Source of the DNA: Novispirillum itersonii
Lineage (GTDB): Bacteria > Pseudomonadota > Alphaproteobacteria > Rhodospirillales > Rhodospirillaceae
DNA length: 64,000 nucleotides
Reading direction: 5' to 3'
Assembly: GCF_014205675.1 (NCBI RefSeq)
Contig: NZ_JACIIX010000001.1
Coordinates: 482,989-546,988 of the forward strand
The position numbers were made by a program, and so were the translations under genes. Below are positions 44,844 to 53,568 of the stretch, piece by piece. The stretch's first letter is position 1. Each line of letters starts with the position of its first letter. The notes below the pieces were generated by a model that searched no databases, was not told the origin of the DNA, and saw only the letters and a list, made by a program, of their open reading frames with translations.

Positions 44844-45728
44844 ATGGCTTTTCTCGATCATATCCGCTTCTGCAACGCGTGGACGCCGGAAGGGTTCCGT
44901 CCCTTTCTGATCGGCGGTCAGCAGATCGGCTGGGTCCGGGAAGACATGGCCGCCCGGCTGAGGACCGCCCCGGATGTCTTTGACATCACCGCCCGGTCCG
45001 TCAGCCTGTCCCCCCGACTGACAGACCCGGAGGAGCGGACCGAGGCAGTCTCCGCCGTCATGCGCAGCCTGCATGCCAACGGGGAAGGCCCCCGCCTGCG
45101 GGGCGAACTGTTCCCGGTACGGGCCCGCTGGAGCAGCCCGGACCTGATGCGGATGGACCGGGGCGTCACCTCGGTGTTCGGCATCCGGGCCTTTGGCGTC
45201 CACCTCAACGGTGTTGTCCGCCTGCCGGACGCCGCCCCCGGCTCCTGCGGTCTGGCCCTGTGGATCGGCACCCGCGCCCTCGACAAGGCCGTGGCCCCCG
45301 GCAAGCTGGACAATCTGGTCGCGGGCGGGCAGCCCGCCCACCTGACCCTTGCCGACAATCTGGTAAAGGAAGGCGAGGAAGAGGCCGGATTGCCTGCCGC
45401 CCTGACCCGCACCGCCCGCAGCACCAGCGTCATCACCTATTCCATGGCCGACCGCTGGGGGGTGAAGAATGACACCCTCTATGTCTTCGATCTCGACATG
45501 CCTGCCGGGTTCACCCCGGTCAACACCGACGGCGAGGTGACCGGCTTCACCCTGATGCCGGTGGAGCAGGTGCTGGACACCGTGCGGGACAGCGACGCCT
45601 TCAAATTCAATGTTGCGCTGGTGCTGATTGACTTCGGGATCCGCCACGGCCTGATCACCGCCGATGCTGAACCGGATTTTGACCGCCTTGCCACCGGTTT
45701 GCGTGCAGCGCACCATGGTCTTGGTTGA
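44844..45728 (+). CDS. Nudix hydrolase with N-terminal DUF4743-like domain
   Basis: A 294-residue protein with an N-terminal domain (about 1-110) as in the thiamine-diphosphate-related Nudix proteins of fungi and bacteria, then a Nudix domain. The Nudix box keeps its spacing, but the first Glu is Leu and the Arg of REUxEE is Lys: GGQPAHL...KEGEEEAGL. The metal-binding EE pair is intact, so activity is plausible. The ribosome site is weak. The neighbours give no substrate clue. Confidence 0.8.
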   Translation: MAFLDHIRFCNAWTPEGFRPFLIGGQQIGWVREDMAARLRTAPDVFDITARSVSLSPRLTDPEERTEAVSAVMRSLHANGEGPRLRGELFPVRARWSSPDLMRMDRGVTSVFGIRAFGVHLNGVVRLPDAAPGSCGLALWIGTRALDKAVAPGKLDNLVAGGQPAHLTLADNLVKEGEEEAGLPAALTRTARSTSVITYSMADRWGVKNDTLYVFDLDMPAGFTPVNTDGEVTGFTLMPVEQVLDTVRDSDAFKFNVALVLIDFGIRHGLITADAEPDFDRLATGLRAAHHGLG

Positions 45729-45920
45729 CTTCAACAAAATTTCGGACAAAGGTTCATCCCTGAACTTTTGTTACTCAAGCTTTTCCTGAACCGGACAGGA
45801 CACTGGCCTGCTGACGGTCCGGCCAAGACCACGGCGTTCCCCGGCCACACCTGTTCCCTGACGCACCGGACAACCGGCCGCCGCCTCCGGCGCGGCCCAA
45901 ACACCTGAGGGAGATCGTTC

Positions 45921-46904
45921 ATGAGCTTTACCGTTGTCGAGCCCGCCCCGGCCCGCCTGAACCGGTCGGAACAGGCCGTTCCCGGCTCCAACACCCGCTT
46001 TCTGGAGAAGGCGGCGCAGGGCAATGCCGACATAGTGTTCCTCGATCTGGAAGATGCCGTGGCACCGGACCAGAAGGAACAGGCCCGCAAAAACATTATT
46101 CAGGCCCTGCATGACCTTGACTGGTCGGGCAAGACCGTCAGCATCCGCATCAACGGTCTGGACACCCACTATTGCTACCGCGATGTCGTCGACATCATGG
46201 AGCAGGCCGGGGACAGGATCGACCTGATCATGATCCCGAAGGCCGGGACCGCCGCCGATATCTATGCCATCGACATGCTGTGCACCCAGATTGAAGCCGC
46301 CAAAGGCTACAAAAAGCGGGTCGGCTTCGAGATGATCATCGAAACCGCGCTGGGGATGCAGAACGTCCACGAAATCGCCGCCGCCTCGAAGCGCAATGAG
46401 TCCCTGCACTTCGGTGTCGCCGACTATGCCGCCTCCACCAAGGCCCGCACCACCAACATCGGGGGCCCGAACCCGGATTACGTGGTGCTGACCGATGCCG
46501 ATGCCAACGGCGTGCGGGAACGCCACTGGGGCGATATGTGGCATTATGCCATCGCCCGCATGGTGGTGGCAGCCCGCGCCAACGGCCTGCGCGCCATCGA
46601 CGGCCCCTTCGGCGATATCAAGGACGCCGATGGCTACCGGGCGCAGGCACTGCGCGCCGCCATCCTCGGCTGCGAAGGCAAGTGGGCGATCCACCCCAGT
46701 CAGGTGGATATCGCCAACGAAGTGTTCAGCCCGTCGGAAAAGGCCCTCGCCACCGCCCGCGCCATTCTGGTGGCGATGGAAGACGCCAAGAAAAACGGTC
46801 TGGGCGCGGTGACGCTCGATGGCAAGCTGATCGACATCGCCTCGATCAAGCAGGCTGAGGTTCTGGTGAAAACCGCCGAACAGATTGCCAGCGCCAAGGG
46901 ATAA
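45921..46904 (+). CDS. mcl1: L-malyl-CoA/beta-methylmalyl-CoA lyase (CitE family)
   Basis: This lyase reversibly splits malyl-CoA into acetyl-CoA and glyoxylate and beta-methylmalyl-CoA into propionyl-CoA and glyoxylate, key steps of the ethylmalonyl-CoA pathway. The 327-residue product has the acidic metal segment VFLDLEDAVAPDQK, IRINGLDTHYCYRDVVD, FEMIIETALGM and GKWAIHPSQVDIANEVF, closely following Rhodobacter Mcl1 in length and order. The start has GGGAGA upstream. It is a single gene with its own terminator. A malyl-CoA thioesterase (Mcl2) is less likely because those are about 40 residues shorter. Confidence 0.88.
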   Translation: MSFTVVEPAPARLNRSEQAVPGSNTRFLEKAAQGNADIVFLDLEDAVAPDQKEQARKNIIQALHDLDWSGKTVSIRINGLDTHYCYRDVVDIMEQAGDRIDLIMIPKAGTAADIYAIDMLCTQIEAAKGYKKRVGFEMIIETALGMQNVHEIAAASKRNESLHFGVADYAASTKARTTNIGGPNPDYVVLTDADANGVRERHWGDMWHYAIARMVVAARANGLRAIDGPFGDIKDADGYRAQALRAAILGCEGKWAIHPSQVDIANEVFSPSEKALATARAILVAMEDAKKNGLGAVTLDGKLIDIASIKQAEVLVKTAEQIASAKG

Positions 46905-46927
46905 TCCCTTCCGGATTTCGGCTGCCG

Positions 46928-46960
46928 AAAAGGTGCTCCCCCACCCGGGAGCACTTTTTT
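46928..46960 (+). terminator. Terminator of the malyl-CoA lyase gene
   Basis: An 8-bp stem GTGCTCCC/GGGAGCAC with a 6-base loop and six T, about 25 bases after the stop. Confidence 0.9.
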
Positions 46961-47001
46961 CATATCCGGTCCGCCGCCGGATCACCGGCGGGCCGTCGCA
47001 C

Positions 47002-47045
47002 GGGGTGAAGGGGTGCGAAGAGGGGCGAGGAGGGGCTTCCGGGGG
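47002..47045 (+). other. G-quadruplex-type motif
   Basis: Five runs of at least four G (47002-47005, 47010-47013, 47022-47025, 47032-47035, 47041-47045) are separated by loops of 4, 8, 6 and 5 bases, all on the plus strand. It lies in the 287-base gap between the malyl-CoA lyase terminator and the first cNMP-binding gene, which otherwise holds nothing I can name. Confidence 0.6.
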
Positions 47046-47247
47046 TGCGACTCGGTATCAGACCGGCTTTTTCAGCCCCCCGCAGGCGCTGCGTCCCGAA
47101 AGGAGATCACTTTCCCCATTCATACACCTAAGGCGGGAACCCTGAAAACAAATACGCCATAAGAGCTATGACTTTTCGACTTGGGCGTAACAATTATGTC
47201 TTGCCAGCCGCAAGCCCCTGACCGCCCCGCGCCCGGCAGACTGTGCC

Positions 47248-47742
47248 GTGGTACCACCCGCGTCATACACCGGGGACGGGCAGCCCCGCCAAGGACTGAC
47301 AGAACGCGGGCACGACATCGTGAGACCTTATTCAGACACCCCCTCAACCTTTGAACGCATCGGCCCCCGCCAGTACCGGGTCCGGGAAGGCATCTGCCTG
47401 TTCCGGGAAGGACAGCCCGGCACCGGGGCCTTTCTGATTGAAAGCGGACGGGTTGAACTGACCCGTAAAATCAGGGGATCACAGACCCTGCTGGCCGTCG
47501 CCGGTCCGGGAGAGCTGATCGGCGAAATGGCCCTGATCGACGGAGAACCCCGTTCCGCCACCGCCATCACCACGGTCGAAACCATCCTGCGGGCTATCCC
47601 CGCCCGGGATTTTTGCTCACAGTTGCAGCAGCTGGACCCGATGACCCGGATGATCCTGCGCAAGATGACCAGACTTGTCCGCCGGGCCAACGACACGCTG
47701 ATTTTCAATCCCTCCACTGGTCAGAACGATGTGAATCAGTGA
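47248..47742 (+). CDS. Stand-alone cyclic-nucleotide-binding domain protein 1
   Basis: A 164-residue protein made of one cNMP-binding domain (about 35-145) with no helix-turn-helix. The phosphate-cassette-like segment GELIGEMALIDGEPRSATAI keeps the Glu and Arg used to hold cAMP or cGMP. It is clearly related to the next gene (GEMALID, PRSA, LDP and the C-terminal helix align). The start is uncertain: GTG 47248 or GTG 47320, neither with a good ribosome site. Family proteins of this size act by binding partners; none is identified. Confidence 0.78.
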   Translation: MVPPASYTGDGQPRQGLTERGHDIVRPYSDTPSTFERIGPRQYRVREGICLFREGQPGTGAFLIESGRVELTRKIRGSQTLLAVAGPGELIGEMALIDGEPRSATAITTVETILRAIPARDFCSQLQQLDPMTRMILRKMTRLVRRANDTLIFNPSTGQNDVNQ

Positions 47743-47904
47743 CTGTTGAAAAACTGGGGCGGCAGATCCGATTACCCCCCTCTGGATCAACCAAAGGATG
47801 ACGGCAATGCACCACCGTTCACCTTCCCCCCCTCCGCCCTTCTGTGTACTCTCTGCTTAGGACCTTGCCCCACGGATCAAAGCTGACAGCTGCATGAGGC
47901 CGCC

Positions 47905-48345
47905 ATGACCGTCACCACGCCCATTGTCCCGGAAACGTCTTCCGAAAGTGTCGCGCCGACGGGCACGCTGGGTCCCTCCCCCGGAGTCCGCTTCATCCTG
48001 CGGCGGGGACAGCGGCTGTTCAATGAAGGCGATAGTGCGGACGCGGCCTATATGATTCAGAAAGGCCGGCTGGAAGTCACCAAGCGGGTCCGTGACGACG
48101 AGACCGTTCTGGCCCTGCTCGGCCCCGGCGATATTGTCGGGGAAATGGCACTGATCGATGATATGCCCCGCTCCGCCAGCGTCAGGGCCGTGGAGGACAC
48201 CTATCTGTTACGGGTGTCAAAAGATAATTTTCAGGAACGCATGCAAGGGCTCGACCCGGTGTACCGGGCGATCCTGAACCGGCTCTCCAACCGCCTCCGC
48301 CAGCAGAGCATTGAACTGGCCATGGTCCGGAAAATCGTCCGCTGA
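47905..48345 (+). CDS. Stand-alone cyclic-nucleotide-binding domain protein 2
   Basis: A 146-residue paralogue of the preceding protein, again one cNMP-binding domain (about 28-130) without a DNA-binding part. The binding cassette is GDIVGEMALIDDMPRSASVR, with Glu and Arg intact. The ATG at 47905 has GAGG 5 bases upstream. The two genes are tandem, 162 bases apart, and probably arose by duplication. An adenylate cyclase is encoded at 6.9-8.3 kb. Confidence 0.82.
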   Translation: MTVTTPIVPETSSESVAPTGTLGPSPGVRFILRRGQRLFNEGDSADAAYMIQKGRLEVTKRVRDDETVLALLGPGDIVGEMALIDDMPRSASVRAVEDTYLLRVSKDNFQERMQGLDPVYRAILNRLSNRLRQQSIELAMVRKIVR

Positions 48346-48499
48346 CAGCAGCCGCACCGGCAAAGGCCCGCCTCTCACACCGGCGACCGTCGCAGGGCAC
48401 CCCTGCGGAATAATCTTACCCTGCGGACATTTTCCCGTCGCACCCCCTGCCGGGCTGTGTTAGAGCTACCGCTTTCCGAAACCAGCCAAGCACGGGTTC

Positions 48500-49453
48500 A
48501 TGAACTTTCTGGATTTCGAAAAGCCCATCGCCGAGATCGAAGGTAAAATCGAAGATCTCCGGCATATGGGTGACGGGGATGGCCTCAACATCGCTGAAGA
48601 AGTGGCGCGGTTGCAGGCAAAGGTCGAAAAGCGCCTGCGCGAAACTTATGCCAAGCTGACGCCGTGGCAGAAGACGCAGGTGGCACGCCACCCCGACCGT
48701 CCGCACTGCTCGCACTATCTGGCGGGACTGTTCGAGGATTTCCAGCCGCTGGCCGGGGATCGCAGCTTCGCCGATGATTCCGCCATTCTTGGCGGTCTGG
48801 CCCGGTTCCGCGGCCGGTCGGTGATGGTGATCGGGCAGGAAAAGGGCCACGACACCGAAACCCGCATGAAGCACAACTTCGGCATGGCCCGTCCGGAAGG
48901 CTACCGCAAGGCCCGCCGCCTGATGGAAATGGCGGACCATTTCGGTCTGCCGGTGATCACGCTGGTGGATACCGCCGGGGCCTACCCGGGGATTGATGCC
49001 GAAGAGCGCGGTCAGGCCGAAGCCATCGCCAAATCCATCGAAACCTGCCTTGGCATCCGCGTACCGCTGATTTCGGTGGTGATCGGGGAAGGCGGTTCCG
49101 GCGGCGCGATTGCGCTGGCAACCGGCAACGTGGTGATGATGCTGGAACACAGCATTTATTCCGTGATCTCTCCGGAAGGCTGTGCCGGGATCCTCTGGCG
49201 CTCCGGCGATCAGGCTCAGGCGGCGGCGGAAGCGCTGCGGCTGACGGCGCAGGACCTGCTGCGGCTGAAGGTGATCGACGAAGTGATCCCCGAGCCGCTG
49301 GGCGGCGCTCACCGCGCCCGGGATGCGGCCATTCATACGGTCGGCAGCGCCATTGAACGGCATCTGTCGGCACTGGTCACGCAGGATCCAGGCGTTCTGC
49401 GCGCCCGCCGCCGTGACAAGTTCCTGGCCATGGGCCGGACCGGTCTGGAGTAA
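48500..49453 (+). CDS. accA: Acetyl-CoA carboxylase carboxyltransferase subunit alpha
   Basis: AccA with AccD transfers the carboxyl group from carboxybiotin to acetyl-CoA, the first committed step of fatty acid synthesis. The 317-residue product shows [35 protein letters not shown] and [17 protein letters not shown], all family hallmarks, and has normal length. The ribosome site is weak. The next gene starts 5 bases after the stop. Confidence 0.96.
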   Translation: MNFLDFEKPIAEIEGKIEDLRHMGDGDGLNIAEEVARLQAKVEKRLRETYAKLTPWQKTQVARHPDRPHCSHYLAGLFEDFQPLAGDRSFADDSAILGGLARFRGRSVMVIGQEKGHDTETRMKHNFGMARPEGYRKARRLMEMADHFGLPVITLVDTAGAYPGIDAEERGQAEAIAKSIETCLGIRVPLISVVIGEGGSGGAIALATGNVVMMLEHSIYSVISPEGCAGILWRSGDQAQAAAEALRLTAQDLLRLKVIDEVIPEPLGGAHRARDAAIHTVGSAIERHLSALVTQDPGVLRARRRDKFLAMGRTGLE

Positions 49454-49458
49454 GACCG

Positions 49459-49983
49459 ATGGGGGCAGATCCGCAGAAACGCCTGCCCCGCATCCTGATC
49501 AGCGCCTGCCGGTTCGGGCAGCCGGTGCGGTACGACGGGGGACATACCCGGTCTGCCTCCCCTCTGCTGGACTGGCTGGACGCTGAAGGATGCCTGATCC
49601 CGTTCTGCCCCGAGGTCGCTGCCGGGGCACAGACACCCCGCCCCTCCGGCGAGATCCTTGGATCCGGGGGCGGAGACGGCGTTCTTGACGGCACCGCCCG
49701 CGTGGTTGAGGCCGATGGCAGCGATGTCACCTCTCTTTATGTCACCGGGGCCCGCCTGACGCTGGATCTGATCCGCCAGCATGGCATTACCCATGCCCTG
49801 CTACAGGACCGCAGCCCGTCCTGCGGTTCTGCCGTGATCTACGACGGCCGGTTTACCGGCACCCGCCACCCCGGCCATGGCGTCACCACCGCGCTGCTGC
49901 GCCGTCATGGGGTCCGGGTGTTTGCCGATCCGGAAAGCCTGCTGGCCGATCTTGGCCTGTCGATCCCGCAGGATAGCCCTTAA
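49459..49983 (+). CDS. DUF523 family protein
   Basis: A 174-residue protein of the widespread DUF523 family, function unknown. Conserved Cys-containing segments are present: ISACRFGQPVRYDG (ISACLLG in most members), PFCPEVAAG, and DRSPSCGSAVIYDGRF. The invariant Cys positions suggest metal or cluster binding. It is tightly linked to accA (5-base gap), so it is likely co-transcribed. Confidence 0.85.
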   Translation: MGADPQKRLPRILISACRFGQPVRYDGGHTRSASPLLDWLDAEGCLIPFCPEVAAGAQTPRPSGEILGSGGGDGVLDGTARVVEADGSDVTSLYVTGARLTLDLIRQHGITHALLQDRSPSCGSAVIYDGRFTGTRHPGHGVTTALLRRHGVRVFADPESLLADLGLSIPQDSP

Positions 49984-50087
49984 TCGTCAACGGTTGACGG
50001 ATTTCCCCGACGTTCCGTATGCTCCTTCCATAATGTTGCATTGCAACCAAAGAGACCGCCTCAAGGCTGTCGATCCGGGAGGATTCC

Positions 50088-51071
50088 ATGCGCGCTGTAC
50101 TGATCCGTGACTGGTGTGGCCCTGAGGCCCTGACGGTCGAAACCGTTCCTTCGCCGGACCTTCCGCCCGGATGTGTGCGGATCGCCGTGCATGCCGCCGG
50201 ATGCAATTTCGCCGACGGTCTGATCATCGCCGGAAAATATCAGGAAAAGCCCGTCTTTCCGTTCAGCCCCGGGTTTGAGGTGGCGGGGGATATCCTCGAA
50301 ACAGCCCCCGATGTCACCGGCTGGCAGGTCGGAGACCGAGTTTTTGCCGCTCTCGACCACGGCGGCTATGCCGATGAAGCGATTGCCCGGGCCGTGGACG
50401 TCCACGCCATTCCCGCCGGAATGGACTACGCCACGGCAGCCTCTTTCCCGATCGCCTATGGCACCAGCCATTTTTCCCTGATGGACCGTGCCCGCCTGCG
50501 TCCCGGCGAGATCCTGCTGGTGCACGGGGCGGCGGGCGGTGTTGGTCTGACCGCCGTAGAATGTGGCAAAGCCGCCGGAGCCACCGTGATCGCCACCGCC
50601 GGAGGGCCGGAGAAAGTGGCCGTCGCGCTGGCCCACGGGGCGGACTACGGGATCGACTACAAAAGCGAGGACATCCGCAGCCGGGTCAAGGAGTTGACCG
50701 GCGGACGTGGGGCCGATGTGGTCTACGACCCCGTAGGCGGAGAGATCTTTGATGCCTCCCTCCGCTGCACCGCCCCTGATGGGCGGATTCTGACCATCGG
50801 CTTCGCCGGGGGAACCGTGCCCCAGATTCCTGCCAACCACCTGCTGGTCAAGAACCTGACAGTGATGGGAGTCTACTGGGGGGCTTACCGCACGCTGGCA
50901 CCGCAGCGGATCGCCGCCAGTTTTGCCCAATTGAAAGACTGGTACGAAGCCGGAAACCTGAAGCCCCGGGTCTCTCACACCTTCAGCCTTGATCAGGCCG
51001 CAGAGGCGATCCTGGCCCTGAAAGCCCGGCAGGTCACCGGAAAAGCCGTGATCCTGACCCGGGGACAGTAG
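50088..51071 (+). CDS. NADPH:quinone oxidoreductase (zinc-free MDR family)
   Basis: A 327-residue medium-chain reductase. It has a GroES-like N-terminal domain and a Rossmann domain with the NADPH motif HGAAGGVGLTAVECGKAAGA. The catalytic zinc ligands of alcohol dehydrogenases are absent, which fits the quinone oxidoreductase group that reduces quinones or enoyl-type substrates. The ATG at 50088 has GGAGGA 4 bases upstream. It is convergent with the P450 gene. Confidence 0.87.
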   Translation: MRAVLIRDWCGPEALTVETVPSPDLPPGCVRIAVHAAGCNFADGLIIAGKYQEKPVFPFSPGFEVAGDILETAPDVTGWQVGDRVFAALDHGGYADEAIARAVDVHAIPAGMDYATAASFPIAYGTSHFSLMDRARLRPGEILLVHGAAGGVGLTAVECGKAAGATVIATAGGPEKVAVALAHGADYGIDYKSEDIRSRVKELTGGRGADVVYDPVGGEIFDASLRCTAPDGRILTIGFAGGTVPQIPANHLLVKNLTVMGVYWGAYRTLAPQRIAASFAQLKDWYEAGNLKPRVSHTFSLDQAAEAILALKARQVTGKAVILTRGQ

Positions 51072-51134
51072 ACCACACGGTCGACCACACAGATCAGGGC
51101 GGCCCATGGCCGCCCTGTCCCGTTTCTGCGCCCG

Positions 51135-52508
51135 TCAGGCCGCCCGGCGCTGCGGTTCCGGCCGGGTCCGCTCCCGCCCGGTCATCATCAGTCCATGCGG
51201 CCGCAGGCTGATCATCGGCTCCGGCGTGATCCGGGCCCCCGGTGCCACCTCCAGATCCAGTGCCGGAAGAACCGTTGCCAGCACCGCCATCGCCTCGATC
51301 AGGGCGAAGTTGTTGCCAATGCACAGGCGGGGGCCACCCCCGAAGGGGAAATAGGCAAAGGCATGGTGGCTGTCTTCGGCATCACCGATAAAACGGTCAG
51401 GCCGGAACGCCTGCGGCTGATCCCAGAAGCGGTCATCCCGGTGGGTCAGCCATGGGCACACCATCAGCGACGACCCCTTGGGAATGGTGAAGCCTCCGAC
51501 CTCATCATCAGCCAGCGCGGTGCGGGACAGGGACCACGCCGGGGGATAAAGCCGCATCGACTCCAGCAACGCCCCCCGGGTCACCGGCAGATTGGACAAA
51601 TCATCCCACCCCGGCGCCCGCCCTTCCAGCACCTGATCCAGTTCCGCCTGCACCCGCTGCCGTTCCTGCGGATGTTCCGCCAGCAGCGAGAAGGTCCACG
51701 CCAGCGCCGCCGCCGTGGTTTCATGCGCCGCCAGCACCATGAACAGGATCTCATCACGCAGGATCTGATCCGGCAGGCCCTTGCCGGTTTCAGAATCCCG
51801 CCAGTGCAACATATGGGTCAGCAGATCGCGCGGCATCGCCTCGCCCATCGCCCGACGGTCCGCGATCATGCCATAGACAAAGTCATCAAGAGTGCGGATC
51901 GCCCGGCGGAAGCGCAGGGTCGACGGCCCCGGCAGGCGGCTGAACAGCGGGAACAGCGCCCACATCCGCTTTTCCGCCGTCCGCAGGGCGGTGGTGATCG
52001 CCCCTTGCAGGCGCTGGGTGGTGGCCCGGTCCACCTCGGTGTTGAACAGCACCTTCAACGCCACCGCCAGCGTCAGCCGCATCATCGCCTCGCCGATATC
52101 TGCGGCCCCTTTTTCCGCCCGCAGCTCTTCCATGAAATCCCGTGCCTGCACCACGGCGGCCTCCGCCACCGCCCGCAGCACATGTGATCCAAAGGCCGGA
52201 CGGGCCGTTTCCCGCTGACGCTTCCAGGCGGCTCCTTCAGCGACGATCATCCCGTTCCCGAAAATCGGCTTCAGGCGGTCATAGAATTTGCTTTTGGCGT
52301 ACCCCTTGGCATTGGTCTTCAGCACCCGTTCCACCTGATCCGGATGGCTGATGACGAACAGGCGTTCAGCACCGACCCGCAGTTCCACCAGATCAGCGGC
52401 ACGGGCAATTGAGGTGACAGTCGCCAGCGGATCCTTCCGCAGGCGCAGCAGGGTCCGCAGGCCGAAGCGGGCGGTGGTTTTCGGGGCCGTCAGGGTCTGA
52501 GTGGTCAT
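51135..52508 (-). CDS. Cytochrome P450 in the quorum-sensing locus
   Basis: A soluble, 457-residue haem monooxygenase. The I-helix acid-alcohol pair is in AAHETTAAALAW, the K-helix ExxR in LLESMRLYP, and the haem loop FPFGGGPRLCIGNNFA carries the ligand Cys. The ATG at 52508 has AGGAGG 8 bases upstream; the frame is open further but lacks similarity. It lies 71 bases after a small ORF that overlaps luxI, on the same strand, with a hairpin just before its ribosome site. The substrate is unknown; fatty acyl compounds or the acyl-homoserine lactone itself are guesses. No ferredoxin gene is adjacent. Confidence 0.9.
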   Translation of the reverse strand: MTTQTLTAPKTTARFGLRTLLRLRKDPLATVTSIARAADLVELRVGAERLFVISHPDQVERVLKTNAKGYAKSKFYDRLKPIFGNGMIVAEGAAWKRQRETARPAFGSHVLRAVAEAAVVQARDFMEELRAEKGAADIGEAMMRLTLAVALKVLFNTEVDRATTQRLQGAITTALRTAEKRMWALFPLFSRLPGPSTLRFRRAIRTLDDFVYGMIADRRAMGEAMPRDLLTHMLHWRDSETGKGLPDQILRDEILFMVLAAHETTAAALAWTFSLLAEHPQERQRVQAELDQVLEGRAPGWDDLSNLPVTRGALLESMRLYPPAWSLSRTALADDEVGGFTIPKGSSLMVCPWLTHRDDRFWDQPQAFRPDRFIGDAEDSHHAFAYFPFGGGPRLCIGNNFALIEAMAVLATVLPALDLEVAPGARITPEPMISLRPHGLMMTGRERTRPEPQRRAA

Positions 52509-52521
52509 GGCAAAGCCTCCT

Positions 52522-52539
52522 GCATCCGTCATCGGATGC
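52522..52539 (-). promoter_or_regulatory. Hairpin abutting the ribosome site of the P450 gene
   Basis: GCATCCG and CGGATGC form a perfect 7-bp stem with a 4-base loop. On the minus strand it ends one base before AGGAGG, 13 bases ahead of the ATG. Such a placement can modulate ribosome access or mRNA stability. Confidence 0.5.
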
Positions 52540-52579
52540 GGCTGATCGTTTTGAGGAACCGGGGAAAAAGAGTCTGCTG

Positions 52580-52720
52580 TCAGGGCGGCGGGGGTCTGCG
52601 GATGGCCTCCAGAGCCGCCTGTAGGGAGGCGGTCAGGGCCGGATCCCCCAGCTGCTGCGCCTCCCGGTACAGATAGCGCAGGCACCGTTCAACGGCAGAT
52701 CGCCACCGTGGCGTCATCAT
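52580..52720 (-). CDS. Small ORF overlapping the luxI stop (46 residues)
   Basis: The luxI stop and this start share a base (TGATG, then a second ATG), a layout typical of translational coupling. The 46-residue product starts MMTPRWRSAVERCLRYLYRE, continues with a second helix (PALTASLQAALEAI) and ends RRPPPP. It is predicted to be a soluble, basic helical peptide without a signal. Codon use is GC-rich at third positions like its neighbours. I do not know a homologue. Its place between luxI and the P450 gene suggests a job in that locus. Confidence 0.6.
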   Translation of the reverse strand: MMTPRWRSAVERCLRYLYREAQQLGDPALTASLQAALEAIRRPPPP

Positions 52721-53358
52721 CAGGCCGCCACTGTGGCGGTATCGGCATGCGGATGGGTCAGGCAGCGCTGACGGACCCGGGCCAGATTGGCCTCCGATGC
52801 ATCAAAGTACCCGGCGACCGCCGGAGCATTGCCGATCGCCACCGGCTGCCCCAGCCGGTGCGTTTCCAGTCCACAGCGGCGCAGAAGCCGCTCAAAGGGC
52901 AGCTCGCAGATGGCCACCATCTGAGTGATCCCGTGATCAAGCCCCAGCTCCAGCATGGCTTCCAGCAACAGGCCCGTCACGGTATGGACCCGCCCCAGCC
53001 CCCCGTCCCGGCCATCCGGATCAGGCATCCGGATCGCAAAGCGGGTGGCTTCCCACACTGTGGTGGCATCGGGCAAAGCCCCCTCCACCAACGGGCGGAA
53101 CACCGGAACATCCTTGAACAGGGTCGGCCCGGAAGACGGCAGCAGCCGCCAGCAGCCCTCCAGACGGCCTTCGGGGCCGACACACAGACCATAAACCGGT
53201 GCCATCAGGTCATACGGATCCCGCTCCAGCCCCCCACGGACGTTCACGCTCCAGCCATGGCGGTCTGCGAACACCTCGCGACGCAGGCGAAACATATCCC
53301 GCAACAGCTCCCTCGGGACGGGTGAGGATGGACTGTGAAGAAGAACGGAGTAGGTCAT
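52720..53358 (-). CDS. luxI: Acyl-homoserine-lactone synthase (LuxI family)
   Basis: This enzyme makes an acyl-homoserine lactone signal from S-adenosylmethionine and an acyl carrier. The 212-residue product keeps the invariant residues: Arg and Phe in FRLRREVFADRHGW, the Trp of that segment, the Asp pair in ERDPYD, the Arg in GCWRLLP, and Glu and Arg in VWEATRFAIR. The ATG at 53358 follows AGGGAAC. It lies 210 bases downstream of luxR on the same strand, past the luxR terminator, so it has its own promoter. Confidence 0.92.
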   Translation of the reverse strand: MTYSVLLHSPSSPVPRELLRDMFRLRREVFADRHGWSVNVRGGLERDPYDLMAPVYGLCVGPEGRLEGCWRLLPSSGPTLFKDVPVFRPLVEGALPDATTVWEATRFAIRMPDPDGRDGGLGRVHTVTGLLLEAMLELGLDHGITQMVAICELPFERLLRRCGLETHRLGQPVAIGNAPAVAGYFDASEANLARVRQRCLTHPHADTATVAA

Positions 53359-53512
53359 TGGCCGGGTTCCCTGTCATGAATTCGCTGATGGAAAGGTGCG
53401 GCATGAAAACCGGAAATTGTATTCCTACGAAGTAAGGACTTGATCGTGTTTAAATAGAATCATAATTTTATGAACATTCTGGGATTGTTTTTAAACGACT
53501 GATCACAAATAT

Positions 53513-53540
53513 AAAAAGGCCCCTCATATCCTGAGGGGCC
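53513..53540 (-). terminator. Terminator of luxR
   Basis: A 9-bp stem GGCCCCTCA/TGAGGGGCC with a 5-base loop, followed on the minus strand by TTTTTAT. It lies about 30 bases after the luxR stop and separates luxR from luxI. Confidence 0.85.
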
Positions 53541-53568
53541 CTGTTGTTGTTTTGAGGAATTAAAATAA

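Noticed and set aside
45749-45771. Imperfect dyad AAAGGTTCA-TCCC-TGAACTTTT upstream of the malyl-CoA lyase gene
   Set aside because: It could be an operator, but it is short, has a mismatch and there is no regulator gene nearby to support it.
53416-53438. Possible lux box and promoter upstream of luxI (TCCTACGAAGTAAGGA with TACAAT nearby)
   Set aside because: Only the outer four bases are symmetric, and the spacing to the -10-like box is too short for a LuxR-type promoter. I could not support it.
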